From assembly GCA_030737835.1 (NCBI GenBank), contig CM060849.1:27524311-27588310 (forward strand): a stretch of 64,000 nucleotides of DNA, written 5' to 3'. The notes beneath the pieces were generated by a model. The model was not told where the DNA came from. It saw only the letters and a program-made list of their open reading frames with translations, and ran no database searches. The position numbers and the translations under genes were made by a program. This stretch comes from Acorus gramineus. Lineage: Eukaryota > Streptophyta > Magnoliopsida > Acorales > Acoraceae. Positions 57,707 through 64,000 of this stretch are shown here, in pieces (the first letter of the stretch is position 1; every line of letters begins with the position of its first letter).

Positions 57707-60700
57707 TCATAACAATATCCCAGGCTTGTGTAAGACAGCAGAGGCATAGATGAGTGAGTTCCAGGTGTCCGGCAGCCCTGGCAGGCACCAGTGGCTGCAA
57801 TCTGCATAGTTTTGGGGCTGCAGCCTCTGCTCCTGAGTGAGGAGCTTCCCCTGCCTCACTGTGTACACCGACGTGTGCCCGTCCCTCCGGTACTCCGATA
57901 GGTGGGTTATGTTCAGGTACTTCACCGCCGTCTTCATGTCTTTGATTGTCGTCTTCGCGATGTCGATGAGCGATCCCGGGAACGATGGGATGTAGGGCTC
58001 GTCGGAGATCGGTTGGGTCTGGTTGTAGCACCAGTGGTGGTTTTGCCTGCATCAGTGATATACATTTTTATTAATGAAAATTATGAAATTGAAGTATGTG
58101 ATGCATGTGACACTCAATTGAATTTGAGGATCTTTTTGTTAAGTAATGGTCAAATGCAAGGTTTATATAATAGATTATGTGCATCTGAAATTTTTTAACT
58201 TAAAAAAATCGAAGTTGGATTCCTACTTGTTAAATGAAAACTTGCGGTGATGTGATTACAATTATGCATTTAATACTTGTTTTTGTAACCATTTTATGAT
58301 TGTAATATGTTATTTGTGATAATTGATTGTGAGTAATCCACTTTGGCTTAATTGATCAGAGAGGAAAGGAAAACAAATTAACATAATACATGATTGGAGA
58401 GCTTTTAATAAATATCTTTTCATGGTGTTAGAATATAACTTATAAAAATTGGTTTAACCCCCTTGAGGAAGTGAAATACAAATAATGCTTGCTTAAAAAA
58501 AAAAAAACATATAAATACTTGGTGGGATTACTTGGCTCACACAATTTTTGGGTGATTACGTGCATTACGTATCTTTTTCATTACTTTAAATATGTCATGC
58601 ACACATCCCATGTGACGCAAGAACGACCATGATGGCTATGAATATTTGGACATTGAGTATTCATTAAATTCTAAATAATATATACATATTCTTGTTAAAC
58701 TTACTGAAATGATGACATATACTTGTCATATTTCTATGTAAGTCTAGAAGGCCAGATAGCTACTTTATTATATATATAACCACGTAAAGTGACATTTCAA
58801 ACTCTAATAATATTACATTTTTGAAAAATGTTAGTGCAGCCCCCTCCCACAATTAATCCCACAATTAATCGACATGTTTTTTTTATTTATAATATCATGT
58901 ACTATATACTTGAAATATATGTTATTATATAAATTTAAATATATATTTATATATAATAATATATATATTTTTTTTAATTTTTTTTTTTAAACTTCATATA
59001 TTATGATAGCGTAGTATCATAATGTATAAATTGTAGGTTTGAAGATAAAATAGATAGAGTATATGACACATTCAGGTCAAATCCGTATTGACCCTACCCA
59101 CTTTGCACCCCCAAATGTGCTATGTGATCCGCTAATATGTTGATACTGATGAAAATGCACCAACTTACGGTTTGTGCTCCGGCGAGATGCTCCGGAAGAA
59201 GACGGCGGTCCTCGCCGGATCCACGTTGCCGTCGATCCACCTCGCCCAAGTCCGTAGCGCCAACCGATATGCGACATCGGTCTCGATGTTCTCGATCATC
59301 TTCCCCTTGTATTCCATGTAATCCCATCTGTTGTATAACATATACAAAACACAATCCCAGCATCAATATCACATTGAACATATATAAAGAACATTACAAC
59401 CTTTTAATCTCTCTCACTCACTTTCTGAACTTCCCCCTGTGCGTCCACCAATGCCCGGTGTTGAACACCATTATGTCGGCGTCCCGCCATGCCGGCGCCA
59501 TGGGAGAGATCTCTTCGAGCTTCAACACTGTCTTCTCTCCTTGTTTTGCATAGAAGTTTATCAAGAAGGGACTCCAAAAGAACTCCAATGTGAATCCATA
59601 GTCCTGCAACGCATAATACATACTTTTTAGATGTAGTTGGTGCTTTGTGTTACATGTGAAACCTGTTGAATAAATGAAAGAAAATTCTTGTTATCAGAGG
59701 AGCAAAATACTCAATTTATAAGTAGAAAATTTAAAATATTATAAAAAAAATTAATAAAAATAAAGAAACTAATAATATGATAATAATGATAACAAAAACA
59801 CAATATTCTCTTGATTCTTTAACACTATGCATGCATTTCTTTGGGTAATTATTCAATTGAAGGACTATCAACAACTCACCAAAGCTTTGAAGATCTTGTG
59901 TTCTGAACTCCGGGCCTTGACGAAGGCACGTGACGGAGGGAGGACGGAGTAGAGGAGGCACGTGAGAGACTCCCACTGGTTCCTGTTGAGTGAGTCTCCG
60001 GCGATCACCACTCGCTTCCCTCTCATCCTCTCCAACATGTCCTTCCCATCAAACCTACACACATATACATTTTTCATTAAAAATTTCAATTAAAACTCAA
60101 CCAATTAACCAATATACGTACATGTTTCATAACATATATATGTTGATGCACGACCCATGTAAGGTTTACATGGTTTGACAAACCATATATGTCTATATAT
60201 ACGTAGGAGAGCAGGAACGATTCACTGTATCAACTAATCGGTCCGATCAAGAAATCTCACAATAATATGTCATTATACATACTACCTCGGAAGCTTGCAA
60301 TCGAACGGCTCCCACCGCCAGTGCTCGTAACCGGAGTCCGGCCGCCCGTTCTTCTGACAGCTCACTTGTTCACTTAAGAACGGACACTGCCACGCATGGT
60401 AGAGCGGGTATGCCGCCTCGTCGTAGACCCACCTCCCACTGAACACATCACATTTGGGTGGTGGCGGGGGCGGCGAAGGAGGAGGAGGCGGCGGGGGCGG
60501 CGACAGCTCTACCTCAACCACTTCGGATTCAATTACATCCGATGGGTTCGTGAGCTCAACCTTCGCAATAGCTGGCGGCGGCGATGGCGGTGGTGGTGGT
60601 GGTGGGGATGTTTTGACCACTGGTGGTGGTGAAGCAGAGATGAGTTTGGTGGACTTGACGCCTAAGCTTGAGAAGTAGCTCTCCGACGTGTCGATGTCGC

Positions 60701-60827
60701 CGAGAGTGACGACGCCGAGGCCGTGCCGCCTCACGTGGTCGAGGCACAAGACAAGGAGGAAGCACCCTATGAAGCTCGTGATGGTGCAGATCATCCATTT
60801 TTTGTTGATCAGGTCCGGAGACTCCAT
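57707..60827 (-). CDS. TRICHOME BIREFRINGENCE-LIKE (TBL, DUF231) O-acetyltransferase
   Basis: There are five exons on the minus strand: 60286-60827, 59880-60054, 59422-59603, 59169-59327 and 57707-58046. All are GT-AG and give a continuous 465-residue frame. A signal anchor (about residues 12-29, [18 protein letters not shown]) is followed by a proline-rich stalk (67-124) with long P runs, then the PMR5N/TBL domain from C125 ([42 protein letters not shown]). The catalytic GDS is at 200-202 (GDSLNRNQ), and the DxxH motif is D435-H438 ([11 protein letters not shown]), so both halves of the serine-esterase-like active site are present. TBL proteins sit in the Golgi membrane and transfer acetyl groups to xylan, mannan, xyloglucan or pectin. 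The polymer used here cannot be told from sequence. The start at 60827 is the first ATG of the frame and places the anchor correctly. Confidence 0.96.
58047..59168 (-). other. Intron 4 of the TBL gene
   Basis: 1122 bp, donor CC|GTAAGT and acceptor TGATGCAG. AT-rich with an (TA)n tract around 58900-58970. No exon-like frame is seen. The three upstream introns are short: 94, 276 and 231 bp. Confidence 0.85.
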
Positions 60828-60899
60828 TGTTTGAAAGCTTCAAAGAAAGCAAAAAAGCTTTTGAAGTTTTGAGTCTCTTATTGGGTGGTGGGGACACAA

Positions 60900-63516
60900 A
60901 TGGGATTTATGAAATTGTGAGGTCCTGAATCGGGGGATAGAATTGTAAATTCGCTTACTTTGGCTGCACAGCTTGTTAGGTCAACGCTTTTTGGGTGATT
61001 GACTTGGTGTTGTTTTGACGTAAATGCCCTATGGGGGAGGGGCGGGTTAATACGGGCTGACTTGGGTTATCATTTTTGTAATGATGCCGGGGTTTGATTA
61101 TGATGTGAGGATTTGTAGGGACTCGGATGTAAATATATGGATAATGGAGGTGTTTTTTCATGGAGGAGGAGATGAGTTTTTTTTTTTTTAATTGAAATTC
61201 TTTCACCTGCTTCAGAACCTGGTCATGTTTTAGGTAACATTATTTTGAAGTTAGGTGGCTAATAAAGGACATTCAAACTAACCCCCAATAAATTGACATT
61301 TTATTTGTATTTTTTTTTAATATACATGGATCATCTTAATCACATATCTGCACGCAGACCCTCCTATACTTTTCATCGTCTAATGAAGCATGTGTATCCG
61401 GGATCTAACAGTCTATATTTGAATTAGTTAAACATAGATAATGGATGTCCCAGTTTTTTTTCCCTGTTTCACGATTAAAAGGTTCATAAAGGAATTAATC
61501 TTGAAAACTATGTTTTTAGTGTTGATGAATTATAATAGATATCCATGAATAAATTGTAATAAAACCTTATAATTACATTTGAAAGAACATATATAGGTTG
61601 TTCCTATTTATCTATTGAGAAGTATATATTATATTCAACTATATAAGAAGATAAACACAAAATATAAATTTACCCAAATAGAGAAATGAATATCAACTAA
61701 TCAATAATCAATTAATTTTCCTATATTCCCATACTATTTTATACTCGGATAAATTATCGGGAACAAAAAATTTGGGTTAGAGTATATATGTGGTTACAAG
61801 ATCAGTTCTGAAGATATTAATAAATTTATTACATATTTTTTGTATTACAAGAGAGTTTATTAACACATGATGAGGAATTCAAATTGCGGGGCTTCCAATG
61901 ATCTCTTTGGAAGTCAATGTTGATGAATTTTTTTTGTATAAACCAAAGTTGGGGAGGGTAACACGTGATGATGCATTGGGTTGAACGAATTGAAGAAACT
62001 CTTGTTGACTTGATATTCAATAATCAAATAATTAATTAAGTGGTCGCCTGCCACAGAAGCAAAGTGATGTATCAAATATATTTCAATCAATAAATACCCA
62101 ATTTGAAACATAGATAACATATACTAAGCACCACGAGGAGTAGATTAAGGAGGTTCCATTAAATTCCTTGCCGGGGCCATCACGCACCCCCGGCTCTTTG
62201 TATTGGTCCAAGAATCTGATGATTTTTTTTTTTAAATCTCTTATTAATTGGCAATGTAACTTAAACATTCCTGGACAAAATTTTATATCTGAAATGTCTT
62301 ATGTTAAAAATGCAATGTTTTAAGAATAATAAAACCATAAAAATGACATTGTTCATTAAAGAGCACCGGTTTTAACCTTTGAGTCAGTCAGAAATGACAT
62401 TACAATTTTTTTTAGATTGTTTATCGAAGTTAGACCAGTCGACAGTTTAACAGGAAAAAACCAACTAAACATTGATTATATGATATTTTGATATATTTAA
62501 GTTCTTGAAGGGCCTGATTGTGATTTTTCCTAATTTTATTGACTTACGAGGAGGGACTTCACTGATCAGGATAATTGATGAACTATTTACAAACCTGATT
62601 TTTCTAATCACAATCTTGAAGGGCCTAACAGAAACATTTCTTATTGGTCAAATTATGATTTTTCTCTACCAAGTGATCTAATCAATGGTGTGATGGAAAT
62701 TGAGGTCGCTTTGAAGTTTGAAACCATGCATGCATCATGTATTGGCTCATGCACAGACATTTTTTTTTAAAAATTCTGTAAAAATTTGAAGCACCAACTT
62801 GTGGCTAGTCTGAAGGAGAGGAGATTTGCACCCCTTAAAGAATGATTATTTTCTTTTACCAAAAAAAAAAAAAACAGTATGATTATTTTGGCCAATGGTC
62901 ACGTGCTTTGTATTCATTGTAGACTTGTGGACTTTTTGAGGTACCAGTGCACAATAAAATGCACAAAAAAAAAAAAAATTCATGGAGATTTTCTTTTTAA
63001 AAATAAAAATAAAATCATAGATATTAAGGAGTTTTTTGTATTTATTGATTTATGAAAGATAAAATCATTTTTTCTATAAATGAAATGTATGGATTCTTGT
63101 AAAAATGAGGAATATGTTAAAAATATATATAACAAATAAAATCAAAAGAAAAAAAATACGGATAAGATTTTTAAAATTAAGAAAAAACAATATTACTTTG
63201 CATAAATATGTCAATCAATATTACATTTTAAAAACATAGAAATTGTAAATAAAAAATTTGAAATAAATGGGAAGATACGTTTAAGTTAAAAAAAAAAATT
63301 TAAATTAAAATATCAATAGCTTAATGTAATTTTTTTTTTTTGAGATTTGAAAGCCCTCTTTGGGTGGGGGGGGGGGGGGGGGGGGGGTGGGAACTAGGCG
63401 GCTGTGTCTATACACCAGAACAAATTAAGATACAAATTTGTTTATGAGCGTATTTGATCTGCTGTTGACAAGCTTAAACACACTTCCTTGTTCCATTAAA
63501 AAATATAAAAAGAAAG
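60900..63516. other. Upstream region of the TBL gene and intergenic DNA, no gene seen
   Basis: 60828-61200 should hold the TBL promoter and leader; a TTTTTTTTTT run lies near 61178. The rest is AT-rich. A direct repeat (CTTGAAGGGCCT) occurs at 62504 and 62607 next to a GATTTTTCTAA / TTAGAAAAATC-type inversion. No coding frame is convincing. Confidence 0.45.
63366..63387. repeat. 22-base G run
   Basis: A homopolymer G tract, GTGGGAACTAGG-flanked. Its length is likely to vary or to be misread. Confidence 0.85.
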
Positions 63517-63775
63517 GATAATATTACGTCTAGCCTCATTTTCAGCCTCAATTCCAAGCTACATGTGTTTTAAAATTTATAAAAATAGTATACCTCATCT
63601 AATGATGAGATACATGCTTTTAAAAAAAATGAAGCATATGTCTAATGAATTGCATGTATGCATTTATAGAAAATTAAAAAAAATTCTTTCGAAACATATG
63701 TTTTATTAATGTTGACATATAGTACTGGAATTGAAGATGGAAATGAATATGGGTTTAACAAACGCCCCCAAAAAA
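63517..63775. repeat. Dispersed AATGAGGTATA repeat, copy 4
   Basis: ATAATATTACGTCTAGCC, CATCTAATGATGAGATACATG, described as a block at 63596-63616, and TAATGAATTGCATGTATGC recur from 52385-52680. It is non-coding. DNA to the right end of the window shows no gene. Confidence 0.5.
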
Positions 63776-64000
63776 TAGTAACTAAATTGGTCACCATCCA
63801 AAGTACTAATTTATGCATAGTAGCAATCCCATTAATGTATCAGACATGTTATTTTTTGCTCAAGTCTATTTTTTCCCCAAATGACCATACCATCAAGCAT
63901 TACGTAGAATTACACCAAAAAAAAAAAAAAAAAAAAGCATTAGGTAGAAGGGAACCTACTTTTATGAATAGTAACTCCAAAGATAAGTCAGATATCTCTC

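Overview
The window is plant nuclear DNA from a flowering plant. The evidence is GT-AG introns, five plant-type multi-exon genes plus two intronless genes and a nuclear tRNA-Gly, and intergenic DNA full of small DNA transposons. The intergenic DNA is AT-rich, while several coding regions (the ABCG transporter, the UBA2-type RNA-binding protein, exon 1 of the bHLH gene, the ARM-repeat gene) are strikingly GC-rich. That contrast is more typical of monocots than of eudicots; this is an inference, and the species cannot be named from the sequence.

Layout. 1-8.5 kb: no gene; a transposon and tandem-repeat zone with a 9-bp-TSD Mutator-like MITE, related MITEs, a copia-like LTR remnant and two minisatellites. 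9.4-12.9 kb (+): a two-exon bHLH transcription factor of the bHLH30/TMO5-like group, with a 38-codon upstream ORF. 13.3-15.0 kb (-): an intronless ABCG half-transporter of the ABCG10 type, convergent with the bHLH gene. 16.9-19.1 kb (-): a five-exon organelle-targeted-looking NUMOD3 protein. 19.9-20.9 kb: two nested elements. 21.6 kb (-): tRNA-Gly(GCC). 23.1-27.7 kb: a solo LTR and MITEs, one interrupted by a hAT-like insertion. 27.9-30.9 kb (+): a two-exon ARM-repeat protein. 31-36 kb: a SINE-like unit and a 2.4-kb terminal-inverted-repeat element. 36.2-37.5 kb (+): an intronless-CDS UBA2C-like two-RRM protein, with a strong splice donor just after its stop codon. 38-47 kb: long 3' region and repeats. 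47.1-54.8 kb (+): an uncharacterised multi-exon gene containing a tandemly triplicated small exon and a 5.1-kb intron that hosts a 1.1-kb Mutator-like element. 57.7-60.8 kb (-): a five-exon TRICHOME BIREFRINGENCE-LIKE (TBL/DUF231) wall-polysaccharide O-acetyltransferase. 61-64 kb: no gene seen.

The genes do not form a pathway; they are ordinary neighbours in a plant chromosome arm. No cluster resembling a new multigene system was found. The best leads are the periodic exon triplication (377/376 bp spacing), the plant-domesticated homing-endonuclease-associated motif, several insertions with exact target-site duplications, and the post-stop intron of the UBA2-type gene. Splice sites were chosen by eye from GT-AG signals, frame continuity and family knowledge; no alignment or expression data were available.
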